NCBI GenBank assembly: GCA_020637395.1
Contig: JACJWA010000001.1
Span: forward strand, 1,054,001 to 1,118,000
DNA: 64,000 nucleotides
Source of the DNA: Calditrichota bacterium
Lineage (GTDB): Bacteria > Electryoneota > RPQS01
Direction: 5' to 3'
The translations under genes and the position numbers were made by a program. Positions 42,401 through 51,260 of the stretch are shown piece after piece; within the stretch, counting starts at the first letter, position 1, and each line of letters begins with the position of its first letter. The notes under the pieces were generated by a model. The model did not search any database and was not told where the DNA came from. It saw only the letters and a list, made by a program, of their open reading frames with translations.

Positions 42401-43050
42401 AGATTGAGAATCTGGGCTCCGTGAACTTGCTCGCGTTTGAAGAGTATGATGCTGAGACTGCGCGGCTGGACGGCATGCTGGCCAATCGTGCCGATCTCTT
42501 GCAGGCAAAGGCGACCCTTGAAGAGACGATTAGAAAAATCAATGAGACGGCAGAGGCGAAGTTTCTGCACACCTTTGAGGCAGTGCGCGCCAACTTTCAG
42601 TCGCTGTTCAGCGAGTTCTTTCCCGCAGGTGAGGCGGATCTGATCCTGAGTGGAAAGGATTTGCTCGAAGCGGATATTACGATGTGGGCAAATCCGTCCG
42701 GAAAGCGCTTGAAATCACTTACTCTTATGTCAGGCGGAGAAAAGACGATGACGGCAATTGCGTTGCTGTTCTCGCTGTACCAGGTGAAACCCTCACCGTT
42801 CTGCGTCCTTGATGAAGTGGACGCGCCGCTTGATGACGCAAATATTGACCGCTTCACACGCATGATTCGCCGCCATAGCGATCACACGCAGTTTATCATG
42901 ATCACTCACAACAAGCGCACAATGGAAGTGACGGATAATCTGTACGGTGTGACCATGCAGGAGGAAGGCGTGTCGAAACTGGTCTCTGTTCGACTTTTGG
43001 GTCCCGCGGAAACACAGCCGATTCGAGCCGCGTCGGCGGCAAACGGCTAA
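39481..43050 (+). CDS. smc: Chromosome segregation protein SMC
   Basis: A 1189-residue condensin ATPase that loops and compacts chromosomal DNA. The Walker A motif is GPNGCGKSN (residues 31-39); the ABC signature is LMSGGEKTM (about 1082-1090) and Walker B is FCVLDEVDAPLDD (about 1105). Two long coiled coils flank a hinge at about residues 500-650 (RGPRASSAIKVAREAL through the LTDKRP segment). Length and layout are those of bacterial SMC. Its kleisin partners are encoded at 3038-4581. Confidence 0.97.
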   Translation: MQLISLHISGFKSFAVETNIQFATGVTGVVGPNGCGKSNVVDALRWVLGEQRSSVLRGERMENVIFNGTVRRKPLNMAEVRVKFDNSSGRINLPYSEIEIARKLHRDGTSEYLINGNVCRLRDITDMLQDSGLGPNAYTILELKMIEDILREEGEGRRQLFEEASGIAKYKMRRRQALAKLGQTEEDLLRLADIISEVERQVASLKRQVSKAKRYQELSAELKQAETAFVVTEFYRIVDELTPMQQALAEASGKAEESTASLRNLESQVERLRSDQVDSDQQLGDLRKLLQETVASISMLEAEKAGAEARLIAARESLERAQRQTILARDKLQAVEARKMGLTEDFRAIEAETEVATKAKTEHSLRFEASQAALKDNEAAYKEKDGQLAALNRSQSELESNRAKHLESIARQKGRRESASHSLEQVKTERQELGRLATNAKQELEAATGRLEAASRQLEAAENEGPALRDKLAELQQKLQELERIEHAANSHIQLLKTLEQRGPRASSAIKVAREALHGTSLVADHALVEPKYRKALHVALGQSAYHLIISDADELRKAVVALSSREEGRCGFLLTDKRPAAADFPPLPESALGWAKDFVQFDKNAESLTQVLSRCLISETFDEALKLRDYLAEHHARVVTLEGEWLDWTGACSAGPEASEAVSDLGLALQIENLQVTVATARADHETALEVFAECDREIETWKQKVKTASHDVAARRGEREAKLAESLKTETLMHSLAQREEAALSLIAESEEAERRLREDVDRLLSAIDESRSEINGIQKQIEALSERVWQARQENASTRDKYHESARALDAVLHRRELLSAEAARLAATESEQQESIKSNTEQGETSANVIRATETMLQETAQRLGQLFRTRDERYRAVDDAQRLKDAARGETSAMEEQLKRLRESREMAEGSLKKLELAIAKHEGELESLAAQAKSHFELELGRSTPPTNLNELRGLDVSQEMISEIRRKIENLGSVNLLAFEEYDAETARLDGMLANRADLLQAKATLEETIRKINETAEAKFLHTFEAVRANFQSLFSEFFPAGEADLILSGKDLLEADITMWANPSGKRLKSLTLMSGGEKTMTAIALLFSLYQVKPSPFCVLDEVDAPLDDANIDRFTRMIRRHSDHTQFIMITHNKRTMEVTDNLYGVTMQEEGVSKLVSVRLLGPAETQPIRAASAANG

Positions 43051-43067
43051 ACTCGGAGGGTCCGCAT

Positions 43068-44447
43068 ATGACACGCAAAGTGTGGCTGGCACTGCTGCTG
43101 CTATTTGCATGGAGTAGTGAGTCTTGGGCTGAAGGCATGGACGTTGACGCCGTATATTTCTACGGCAATGACAGCCTGACCTATTGCGAGGTTTATGTCA
43201 GCGTGCAGCGCGAAGTCTTGTACTATGCGACTGCAGGAGAGGACAGCGTCGTCGCCGATTTCTCCTTGATCGCGTCACTGTCCGAGGACGGAAATGTCTT
43301 CTTGTCCGACACTCTCGACACCAGAGACGCGGTCAGCCGAGAGTATGAAGCCAACAGCGGTGCCTATTTCCCCTATACATTCGGGTACTTCATTCGGCCC
43401 GGAGAGTATGTCCTTGACGTAACACTGTATCAGCTTGGCGGTCGGAAAGTTAATCAAGTCCGGAAAGCTCTGGATGTGCCTGAAATGAATGGCGAGTTTG
43501 GGCTGTCCGGCATCGCACTTGGCGCCGAACTGAGCTATTCAGATTCAGCGTCTTCCTTTTTTCGCAAAGGAGTGGATTTTACTCCGAACCCTTCCGGACT
43601 TTATGGCAGCGGTTTGCCAATGCTGTACTACTACCTGGAGTGCTACGGTCTGCGTACGGATTCACTGCGTCCGGATGATTCAATCTCGGTACGACGTACG
43701 ATCTACTACTCTGAGTCAGGTGAGCCGGCGAAGAAGCCATCTGTTCGCAAAATACACAAACCGGGTCCGTCGGCTGTCATATCCGATGGTTTTCCCGCAT
43801 ATACCTTGCGCACAGGCACCTATCAATTGGAGCTGGTTGTTCAAGAGGCCGGTATGCCGGATCGCACGACACGGCGCAAGTTCTTTGTCTTGAGACCTGA
43901 AGATCTTGAGCTTGGACGCGCTGTCGAGCTTGACGCGGAGTTTCGCAACATGATCCTCCGGAGCGCCGGGAACATCCTGGATTCAATTGACCCGGATAGC
44001 GCGCTTGCCCTGATGGACTATGTGATGACGCGCCAGGATGCTAAACGTGTCCGAAACATGGATACAGATGGCAAGAAGCGATTCCTGTATGAGTTTTGGC
44101 AGAATCGTGACCCGGAAAGTCCGGACGGAGCAAACATCTACTTCGCGAGAGTAGCGGAAGCGAATCGCAGGTATACCTTTCTGCAAAACAAGGGATGGAA
44201 GACGGATAGAGGGCGAGTCCTTATCATTCATGGGGAACCAACTCACATAGAGCGCCGCTACGTCGAAGCTCAGAAGGGTGACTATGAAGTCTGGTATTAC
44301 GATCAACTGGAAGGCGGAGTAATCTTCGTTTTTTCGGATTGTAGCGGATTCGGGGATCTGGAGCTCGTACATTCTACCAAACGCGGTGAAATCTACAATC
44401 CAACTTGGGCTGAGACCGTAAACACGACGTCCCGAGGTCTGAGATGA
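43068..44447 (+). CDS. Exported GWxTD-domain protein
   Basis: A 459-residue exported protein. The signal peptide is MTRKVWLALLLLFAWSSESW, and a GGAGG site lies upstream. The C-terminal half contains the GWxTD module, found mainly in FCB and Acidobacteria lineages: the name motif reads GWKTDRGRVLIIHGEP from residue 376, followed by YEVWYYD and a FVFSD strand. The N-terminal part is beta-rich and unassigned. The domain's function is unknown. It overlaps the next gene, an ABC ATPase, by 4 nt. Confidence 0.8.
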   Translation: MTRKVWLALLLLFAWSSESWAEGMDVDAVYFYGNDSLTYCEVYVSVQREVLYYATAGEDSVVADFSLIASLSEDGNVFLSDTLDTRDAVSREYEANSGAYFPYTFGYFIRPGEYVLDVTLYQLGGRKVNQVRKALDVPEMNGEFGLSGIALGAELSYSDSASSFFRKGVDFTPNPSGLYGSGLPMLYYYLECYGLRTDSLRPDDSISVRRTIYYSESGEPAKKPSVRKIHKPGPSAVISDGFPAYTLRTGTYQLELVVQEAGMPDRTTRRKFFVLRPEDLELGRAVELDAEFRNMILRSAGNILDSIDPDSALALMDYVMTRQDAKRVRNMDTDGKKRFLYEFWQNRDPESPDGANIYFARVAEANRRYTFLQNKGWKTDRGRVLIIHGEPTHIERRYVEAQKGDYEVWYYDQLEGGVIFVFSDCSGFGDLELVHSTKRGEIYNPTWAETVNTTSRGLR

Positions 44448-45208
44448 CGGGGGCCGCCGTTCGTGTGGAAGGACTTGGTAAAACCTACCGTGACGCATCC
44501 GGTACGGAAAATGTCGGATGTCACGATGTGACGTTTCAGGCAAACTACGGTGCAATTTTTGGCGTCCTGGGAACCAATGGAGCGGGGAAGACCACCATGC
44601 TCAGGATGTTGGCCACAATGCTCAAGCCAACTTCCGGTGCGGCTTCTATTGCCGGATTTGATCTCTCTGGTGATCCGCAAGGGGTTCGACGATCAATTGG
44701 TTTTCTTTCCGCTTCTACCGGAATCTACGGCAGGCTGACCGCAAAAGAGATGTTGTACTACTTTGCGGCGCTGCACGGATTTTCTAAGACCGACGCAGCA
44801 CAACGAATCGCTGATGTCGCCAAGCTTCTGGACTTGGATTCTTTTTTGGATCGCCGGTGCGAAAAGCTGTCCACCGGGCAGAAGCAGCGCGTCAGTATTG
44901 CTCGCACTATTCTTCATGATCCGCCTGTCCTGATCTTTGACGAACCAACGAGCGGTCTCGACATTCTGGCCGCGTCGCAAATCGTCAGTTTTATGAGGCG
45001 TAGCCGTGATCAGGGTAAATGTGTCCTGTTGTCAACACATGTCATGCGGGAAGCAGAATTGCTCTGCGACGAGATACTTCTGATTCATCGCGGCGAAGTT
45101 CGCGACCACGGCAGTGTTGTGGAACTTCAGCAGCGCCATGCAAGTACTCAACTTGAAGTTGTGTTCTTGCGTGCAATTGGCGAGGATTCGTCGGCTTTTC
45201 TCAACTGA
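44444..45208 (+). CDS. ABC transporter ATPase, NatA-like, without adjacent permease
   Basis: A 254-residue ATPase. Walker A is GTNGAGKTT (43-51), the signature LSTGQKQRV (142-150), Walker B VLIFDEP (162-168), and the H-loop is STHVM. The form with TGQKQRV and a single ATPase domain resembles NatA and other exporters of the DRA/ABC-2 group, which normally sit next to an ABC-2 permease. Here the next gene is an HD-GYP protein and the previous one a GWxTD protein, so its membrane partner must be elsewhere or unusual. Confidence 0.8.
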   Translation: MTGAAVRVEGLGKTYRDASGTENVGCHDVTFQANYGAIFGVLGTNGAGKTTMLRMLATMLKPTSGAASIAGFDLSGDPQGVRRSIGFLSASTGIYGRLTAKEMLYYFAALHGFSKTDAAQRIADVAKLLDLDSFLDRRCEKLSTGQKQRVSIARTILHDPPVLIFDEPTSGLDILAASQIVSFMRRSRDQGKCVLLSTHVMREAELLCDEILLIHRGEVRDHGSVVELQQRHASTQLEVVFLRAIGEDSSAFLN

Positions 45209-45210
45209 TT

Positions 45211-45933
45211 GTGGCCTTGCCTTTGCGTTTCCGGCGGACGATGGAACAGAATACTATTCATTCGCCGATCCTGCTTGCCGCGTCAAGTCTCTCCGCTGCG
45301 GAGTGGGCCGCTCTGCAGACCCTTCTGATTGCGCTGAAACTTCGCGACGAAGCAACGTATCAACACAGTCTGCGAGTGGCTGATTTGGCAAGACGCATTT
45401 CAGCTCGATTTGGCCTATCCGGGACCGAGCAGCAAGACGTTTTGCTGGCCGGGCTTCTGCACGACATTGGAAAACTTGCCGTGCCTGATCAGGTCTTGAA
45501 CAAGCAATCGAAGCTGACCCGTTCTGAACGCCAGGAGATTGCCAGGCACCCGACTCTGAGCTCGGAGATCTTGCTACCCTTTGGCAAGTTCGACAAAGTG
45601 AGAGCGATCATCCTGCAGCATCATGAACGATATGATGGAACCGGCTATCCGTCCGGACGACGCGGGGATGAGATACTCATCGAAAGCAGCATTTTGGCTG
45701 TGGTGGACGCCTTTGACGCGGTTTGCCACGAAAGGCCATACAGATTGCCCCTGACCAGCGAAGAAGCTCTGGGTTGGATTGAAAGCGAATCAGGCCGCCA
45801 GTTTAGGCCCGCTGCGGTTCATGCACTCGTGGAAGAATTTGAGACTGCCGACGCCCTTGAATCTCGAGTCCCTGAGCCTGCAAAGGTCCTTGACCGCTGG
45901 GACAGCCTGCTTCCGTTTAAGGTAAGCTCATAA
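45211..45933 (+). CDS. HD-GYP domain protein, putative cyclic-di-nucleotide phosphodiesterase
   Basis: A 240-residue soluble protein consisting almost wholly of an HD-GYP domain. The metal-binding dyad is HDIGKLAVPD (His84-Asp85), the signature HHERYDGTGYP spans 137-147, and a further Asp is in VVDAFDAV. No receiver, PAS or membrane segment is fused to it, although proteins of this family usually carry a sensor. Hydrolysis of cyclic-di-GMP or a related dinucleotide is expected from the family. Either the GTG at 45211 or the ATG at 45241 could be the start. It follows the ABC ATPase after 2 nt. Confidence 0.85.
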   Translation: MALPLRFRRTMEQNTIHSPILLAASSLSAAEWAALQTLLIALKLRDEATYQHSLRVADLARRISARFGLSGTEQQDVLLAGLLHDIGKLAVPDQVLNKQSKLTRSERQEIARHPTLSSEILLPFGKFDKVRAIILQHHERYDGTGYPSGRRGDEILIESSILAVVDAFDAVCHERPYRLPLTSEEALGWIESESGRQFRPAAVHALVEEFETADALESRVPEPAKVLDRWDSLLPFKVSS

Positions 45934-46007
45934 AAAACAAATTTATGGCTTTTCATCTCTGGCGACACTATTTTCTGCGATGTTAGTGCCGCCTCTTGCA
46001 CAAGCCA

Positions 46008-46036
46008 TTGCGATTGCTTATTTTTAGCGATAATCT
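46008..46036 (+). promoter_or_regulatory. Candidate promoter of the surface locus
   Basis: TTGCGA (46008-46013), 17 nt, TAATCT (46031-46036), giving a start near 46043. An overlapping alternative is TTGCAC (45996-46001), 17 nt, TATTTT (46019-46024). Either would place the structured leader at the 5' end of the transcript. Confidence 0.45.
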
Positions 46037-46042
46037 GAGGAC

Positions 46043-46213
46043 TTGTTTGGAGCCTAATGACCCTTCGTTAGAGGTTTTGTAAGACTGGCCCGATCTGCGG
46101 CCAATCAGTTTAGTGTGAATCACCCTTACTCCTCTAACGTCGGCGTCTGCTCGCTCCGTCTGAAGGCAATTTTCGATTGCCGAACGGGCTGTACGTGCCG
46201 TTCGGCATTTTTG
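46043..46213 (+). ncRNA. Structured leader RNA ahead of the PorU-like gene, candidate attenuator
   Basis: A basal helix pairs CGTTAGAGG (46066-46074) with CCTCTAACG (46131-46139), nine perfect pairs. It is stacked on GTAAG (46079-46083) with CTTAC (46125-46129). Enclosed are a TGGCC/GGCCA hairpin (46086-46103) and a small GTG/CAC hairpin (46113-46123), so the whole folds as a three-way junction. GGCAAT/ATTGCC (46165-46181) follows, and its 3' arm shares three bases with the terminator stem at 46179. I do not recognise a known riboswitch class. The region is the largest non-coding gap of the window. Confidence 0.45.
46179..46213 (+). terminator. Intrinsic terminator six bases before the PorU-like start codon
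   Basis: GCCGAACGG (46179-46187) pairs perfectly with CCGTTCGGC (46198-46206) around a ten-base loop, followed by ATTTTTG. The coding region begins at 46219, so there is no room for a promoter between the two. Confidence 0.8.
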
Positions 46214-46218
46214 TTTCT

Positions 46219-49200
46219 ATGAAGAACACGTCACTACGCGCTCACTGGAAGCACCTTCTCGTCGGCATTCTGACGCTGCTTGCGTTGCCTGCAGTCTCAG
46301 CTGCGGCTCTGGAGACATTTGAGTCCAATGCTGAACTTGTGCACGTGCGATGGAGTATGGAGATTGACGCAAGTGCACTGAAGCCGGATGCCCAGATGGA
46401 GTCCTTCTTTCCGTCTGCGGAGTGGGTTCCAGAGTTGGGCAGACTTGTGCCGGTTCAAACCCTGCTTGTGGCTTGTCCAGTCGGGACGACTCCCGTCGTG
46501 GTCAATCGCGGTGCGAGCTACTTAACAAGTGAGATTCTGTTTCCGGATGCAGACATCAACGCGACGAGCCGAGACATCTCGCGTGAAACGATTTCCCTGC
46601 GTGCGGTAGAGTCCTGGCGTGGGTTCCGGATTGCTCACATTGCCGTAAGGCTTGCGGAGCCGGATCGGAGCGGGAGCAGATTGCTTTCATCCATTGAGTT
46701 TGAAGTTCGGTTTACGGGCGCGTCTGCTCCGCAAGCAGCCTCCGAACGTGAACAAAATCTCTTGCCAACCTTTGCATTGAACGGCTCTATGGCCACACGC
46801 TGGTGGGCGTTGCCTAAACACCGAAAAACCAGACTCGACGAGTCAACGGATTCCTGGCCCAACCTCCAGCTATACAAACTTGGCGTCACGGAGGCCGGGG
46901 TGTATGCCATGACCGTCGAGTGGCTTCAGTCGCAGGGAGTACCGGCCCTCGGCGCGGCGTCACAGCAACTCAAGGTTTTCGGAAACGGCGGCAAGATGCT
47001 TCCTGCCGGTCTCATTTCCGTACCAGATTCAGTCTTGCGGGAAAACGCGGTCTTGGTCGAAGATGGAGGAGATGGCAGACTTGATCAAGGTGACCGCATC
47101 CTTTTCTATGCCGAAGGCCTTAAAGGATTGGACTACACTGACGGAAGTCTCTTGGGAGACAACGGACATGCAAGTCCCTATGCCACAGAAAATGCCTACT
47201 GGGTAGGCATTGATCCTGCCGGAGAACCCGGCAAGCGCATGAATCCGTTGCCTGAATACTCCGCGACCTCGACACTCGTCCAAACTTACACAGGGCGGAA
47301 CTATGTTGAGCAGGAGCAATTCATCTACGCCGCGAATGCCGACCAGTCCAATTCCGGAATTGTTTGGTATATGGCGACACTCGACGCGCAAACCGAGCGC
47401 TCTTTTTCGATCACGCTTGAATCGGCTAACACGGGCCGAGGGACGCTACGACTGAGAATGAGAGGGTCGGGCATCGGGAGCGGTTTCGACGTGCGTGTCA
47501 ATGATCAGTATGTCAGTCAGGGGACATTCTCGGATCCCATGACGATCACCATTCCTACTGGAGTTTTTGCGGCCGGCAACAATATTGTCCGGCTCACGAA
47601 CCGCTCCTCCAGTGGAGTGATTCAATTGAACTACATCGAAGCGGAATACGAACGCTCCACGACGACGACCTCCGGGACTATCGAGATTCTTGCTCCAACG
47701 GAGACCGCGTGGTTCGGCTATCAGGTTTCGGGATTGGAGTCCTCGGCGTATCTTCTGGATATCAGCAATCCTCTTGAACCAAGAGTCCGCCAAGGACAGT
47801 CCTTCTCCGACTCATCCTATTCTGACTCGCCAAAGCGCTATTTTGCCTCCGCGCAGAACAAGATTCGGACCCCACTGTTTCGCGGCCGAAAGGACTTTGA
47901 CGCAGCGGACTATTCCCGATTGCGCGATCCGCAGAACGAGGCAGGAATCATCATCCTGACTTATGACGGATGGTATGACGATCTTGCGCCGCTGATCGAG
48001 ATGCATCGGGACTATCAGGAAGAACCACTGCACGCCGTCCGAGTGAAGCTTGGAGACGTCTTTGATGAGTTCTCGTGGGGAGTCTATGATCCCGTCGCGA
48101 TTCGAAACTTCTTGCGCTATGCCTACGAGAACTGGCGCGGCCCGGCGGGAACGTCCGAGCCGCCCCGCTACGTGCTTCTTGTAGGTGACGGGGACTATGA
48201 CTACCGGAATCTGTTGTCCAATACCGACGACAACTGGATGCCTCCCTGGGAGAACTCCGGTACCTGCACGGATGATTTCTATGTTGATTTTGACGACACT
48301 GCCACGATGCTCGATATGATCTCCGGACGGTGGCCCGTACAGTCGGCGCAAGAAGTCCGAAACATCGTTGAGAAGACGGTCGAGTATGCCGTGCGCCCGT
48401 TGTACGGGTCTTGGAAGAACACCGCTACGTTTGTGGCGGACGACGAATGGAAAGACGGGCGCTGCGGTGAGCGCTTCCATACGAGCGATTCGGAAAATCT
48501 GATCAACAACGTTCTGCCCGGATACTTCACGTTCCGCAAGCTCTACGAGATTCTCTATCCGTTTCGCCAGTCCAACTCGACATCGCAGAAACCTGATGCC
48601 ACGCGAGACCTGATTGAAACGGTTAACAACGGCACACTGCTGATCAACTATGTCGGCCACGGCAACGAGCGGGTGTGGACCGATGAACAGATGTTCGTCA
48701 TGGATCGCGACAATCCGCTGATTGAGAATGATCGTGTCTGGCCAGTAATAGTTGCGGGAACCTGCACATGGGGCGGCTTTGATCGCCCGAATGAGCGCTG
48801 TTTCCCAGAGCACTTGCTCTCGGGCGAATATGTCGGCAGCGTCGCTTGCATTGCGGCCACCCGTTTCACGTACGTCAACCAGAATCAGATTCTCACGGAA
48901 GAGTTCTACACGGAGATTTTCAGGCAGGGAATTGAACGCCGACGTAGCTTAGGAGAGGCACTTCTGATTGTGAAACCGCTGCGCTCGAACAACAGTCTCT
49001 ATCATTGCTTGGGGAATCCTGTTCTGCGGTTAGCAACGCCCGAGTATTTTGCCTTTGTGGATGCGCGGGACGATTCTCTTCAGGCTGGTGCGCTGTTCAA
49101 CTTGAGCGGCTACGTCTCCCGAACGGACAACTCCGCTGAAACTGAAGTCCGTTTCGGGCCGCGGGGCTCAAGCATCACCGACGAAGAGTGGGCGGACTTT

Positions 49201-50181
49201 CAAGGCATCGTGGAGGCCCGTGTCTTTGACTCGGAGGACTCTGCCGCGTATTTCTTTCCTCAGACGACAGACTGTAGCGTTCCCTCGCAGGTGCCCTACT
49301 ACTACGGACTTCCGGGAAACGCCATTTTCCGCGGGAGGTCGTCCGTCGTGAATGGACGTTTCGACATTACGTTTCGAGTGCCTCGTGATATTCAATACGG
49401 CGGCACGAACGCCAAAGTTAGTCTCTATTTCTACGGAAAATCCGACAGTGAACCGGATTCCGCCGACGGCATTGGGATTGAACAACCGCTGAGAATTGCC
49501 AGCGAAGCCGCTACAGTGTCGGATTCTATTCCACCGCAAATCGAGACTTGGCTTGAGAATACCTCGTTTCGCAGCGGAGATCAAGTAAGTCGAACGCCGC
49601 GCTTGATTGTGCGACTTGGCGATGATTCCGGTATCAACCTCTCGGGCGAAGTCGGACACCGTATCACTGTGCGTATTGATGAGGCACAGGCGGAAGACAT
49701 CACGCAATTCTTTAATTATGATGTGGACAGCTACACCAACGGTGAGTTGTCCCGCACTATCGGCCCCTTCTCAGAGGGACCGCACAGATTGACGGTCGAA
49801 GCATGGGACTCCTTCAACAACCTTAATGTCGAAACGCTTGACTTTGTTGTGTCGCAGAGTTCCGAGGCGGGATTTGCCATTCGCGACGTCTTGAACTGGC
49901 CGAACCCGATGAGCAGTGAAACTTTCTTTACTTATTCGCTGACACAGGATGGCGCGACGGATGTCAAAGTCCGCATATTCACGATGACCGGAAAACTCGT
50001 GGACGAGATGGACGGACTTGGAACTCGCCAACTCTACAACAGCAATAGCGCTTTCCCCTGGCACGGCAAGGACCGTAACGGACGAGATCTCGCCAACGGC
50101 GTGTATTTCTACAAAGTCATTGCGCAACACGAGCAGGGTTACTCCGCCGAGGCGACGGGGAAACTGATCATTCTACGATAA
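46219..50181 (+). CDS. C25 (gingipain-type) cysteine peptidase, PorU-like
   Basis: A 1320-residue surface protein. The ATG at 46219 opens a signal peptide (MKNTSLRAHWKHLLVGILTL, cleaved after about 36). An N-terminal beta-rich part (about 40-500) precedes the C25 caspase-like domain, which contains VLLVGDGDYDYRN, catalytic His814 in NYVGHGNERVW and catalytic Cys849 in VAGTCTWGGFD. An Ig-like region follows, and the last 95 residues (NWPNPMSSETFFTYSL, IFTMTGKLVDEMDG, GVYFYKV) are a T9SS sorting domain. In Bacteroidetes the C25 protein PorU is the T9SS sortase and is encoded next to PorV, as here, which favours a sortase role over an exported protease cargo. Confidence 0.85.
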   Translation: MKNTSLRAHWKHLLVGILTLLALPAVSAAALETFESNAELVHVRWSMEIDASALKPDAQMESFFPSAEWVPELGRLVPVQTLLVACPVGTTPVVVNRGASYLTSEILFPDADINATSRDISRETISLRAVESWRGFRIAHIAVRLAEPDRSGSRLLSSIEFEVRFTGASAPQAASEREQNLLPTFALNGSMATRWWALPKHRKTRLDESTDSWPNLQLYKLGVTEAGVYAMTVEWLQSQGVPALGAASQQLKVFGNGGKMLPAGLISVPDSVLRENAVLVEDGGDGRLDQGDRILFYAEGLKGLDYTDGSLLGDNGHASPYATENAYWVGIDPAGEPGKRMNPLPEYSATSTLVQTYTGRNYVEQEQFIYAANADQSNSGIVWYMATLDAQTERSFSITLESANTGRGTLRLRMRGSGIGSGFDVRVNDQYVSQGTFSDPMTITIPTGVFAAGNNIVRLTNRSSSGVIQLNYIEAEYERSTTTTSGTIEILAPTETAWFGYQVSGLESSAYLLDISNPLEPRVRQGQSFSDSSYSDSPKRYFASAQNKIRTPLFRGRKDFDAADYSRLRDPQNEAGIIILTYDGWYDDLAPLIEMHRDYQEEPLHAVRVKLGDVFDEFSWGVYDPVAIRNFLRYAYENWRGPAGTSEPPRYVLLVGDGDYDYRNLLSNTDDNWMPPWENSGTCTDDFYVDFDDTATMLDMISGRWPVQSAQEVRNIVEKTVEYAVRPLYGSWKNTATFVADDEWKDGRCGERFHTSDSENLINNVLPGYFTFRKLYEILYPFRQSNSTSQKPDATRDLIETVNNGTLLINYVGHGNERVWTDEQMFVMDRDNPLIENDRVWPVIVAGTCTWGGFDRPNERCFPEHLLSGEYVGSVACIAATRFTYVNQNQILTEEFYTEIFRQGIERRRSLGEALLIVKPLRSNNSLYHCLGNPVLRLATPEYFAFVDARDDSLQAGALFNLSGYVSRTDNSAETEVRFGPRGSSITDEEWADFQGIVEARVFDSEDSAAYFFPQTTDCSVPSQVPYYYGLPGNAIFRGRSSVVNGRFDITFRVPRDIQYGGTNAKVSLYFYGKSDSEPDSADGIGIEQPLRIASEAATVSDSIPPQIETWLENTSFRSGDQVSRTPRLIVRLGDDSGINLSGEVGHRITVRIDEAQAEDITQFFNYDVDSYTNGELSRTIGPFSEGPHRLTVEAWDSFNNLNVETLDFVVSQSSEAGFAIRDVLNWPNPMSSETFFTYSLTQDGATDVKVRIFTMTGKLVDEMDGLGTRQLYNSNSAFPWHGKDRNGRDLANGVYFYKVIAQHEQGYSAEATGKLIILR

Positions 50182-50212
50182 CAAACAAACAGACATACAA
50201 GCAGGAGAGCAA

Positions 50213-51259
50213 ATGAAGAATCGGATGTTTGCACTATGCGTGATCCTTGCGGGCCTCTTCGCTTCGCAGGCTCATGCGGCCAGCGTCAGTCAGGCGACGC
50301 TGCTGTTTCTCAAGATTGCGCCAGGTGCCAGACCGACGGGCATGGGAGAATCGTTTGTCGCCATTGCCGACGATGCAACGGCAACCTGGTGGAATCCGGC
50401 GGGCCTCGGCTTTCAGACCAAGAACGAAGTGACGATGATGTATTCCCGCTGGCTTCCGCAGTTCAACCTGTCGGATCTCTACTATGCCTTTGTGGGCGGG
50501 ACGTACCACCTTCCCGAATGGGGTACGGTCGGCGCTAACGTCATGTTTCTGAATCTTGGTGAGACGCAGCGAACAGGACCTTCCGGTGAAGACCTTGGAA
50601 AATTCTCGTCCTATGAAATGGCGATCACCGGTACCTATGGCGCTCTGGTCAACGATAATCTCTCTATGGGCGTCGCTCTGAAGCTTGCGTACAGCAATCT
50701 TTCGCCTGTTGGCGCGGGTGCCGAGCAGGGTAAGGGTGTGGCCACGGCGATTGCTGCAGACCTCGGTTTGCTTTACAAAGCGACGTTCATGCCCGGGCTT
50801 TCTCTGGGAGCCAACCTTTCGAACATGGGTCCGAAGGTTTCCTACATTGACCGTGCACAGGCCGATCCGCTGCCCACGACGCTCAAAATGGGCGTTGCTT
50901 TCAAGGTGCTCGATCAGGAGTACAACAAGCTAACGATTGCCAGCGACGTGGACAAAGAACTCGTGAAGCGGGATGACCTCGGACGCTCCGACGAGTTTTA
51001 CGAGGCGTTGTTTTCCGCTTGGGGTGACGGAGATCTCGTGAAATCGTTGATCTGGCACGTCGGTGCGGAGTATTGGTATTCAACCCTGGTCGGACTTCGC
51101 GGCGGGTACTACAATGATCACCTTGGCCGCGTTTTTCCCTACACCTTCGGCGTGTCTCTTAAGTACAGCACCTACCGTTTTGATTTCAGCTACCTGACCG
51201 CCGGCGAAAATCATCCGCTGACGGACACGATGCGCTATTCGCTTTCTGTGGAGTTCTAG
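50213..51259 (+). CDS. PorV/PorQ-family outer-membrane protein of type IX secretion
   Basis: A 348-residue outer-membrane beta-barrel. The signal peptide is MKNRMFALCVILAGLFASQA; the family opening FLKIAPGARPTGMGESFVAI, then DDATATWWNPAGL, is diagnostic of the PorV/UPF0164 family related to FadL. The barrel ends in a C-terminal phenylalanine (SLSVEF). In Bacteroidetes PorV carries T9SS cargo from the translocon to the PorU sortase. Its position 31 nt after the PorU-like gene, with a good AGGAG site, supports that pairing. It may instead serve several cargo proteins as a general shuttle. Confidence 0.87.
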   Translation: MKNRMFALCVILAGLFASQAHAASVSQATLLFLKIAPGARPTGMGESFVAIADDATATWWNPAGLGFQTKNEVTMMYSRWLPQFNLSDLYYAFVGGTYHLPEWGTVGANVMFLNLGETQRTGPSGEDLGKFSSYEMAITGTYGALVNDNLSMGVALKLAYSNLSPVGAGAEQGKGVATAIAADLGLLYKATFMPGLSLGANLSNMGPKVSYIDRAQADPLPTTLKMGVAFKVLDQEYNKLTIASDVDKELVKRDDLGRSDEFYEALFSAWGDGDLVKSLIWHVGAEYWYSTLVGLRGGYYNDHLGRVFPYTFGVSLKYSTYRFDFSYLTAGENHPLTDTMRYSLSVEF

Positions 51260-51260
51260 T

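Noticed and set aside
46080..46140. tRNA-like folding in the leader of the surface locus
   Set aside because: No T-loop consensus, no seven-pair acceptor next to an anticodon arm, and no CCA end; the fold is a different three-way junction.
47812..48813. 333-codon minus-strand open frame opposite the C25 peptidase gene
   Set aside because: It mirrors the catalytic region of the peptidase and has no recognisable domain.
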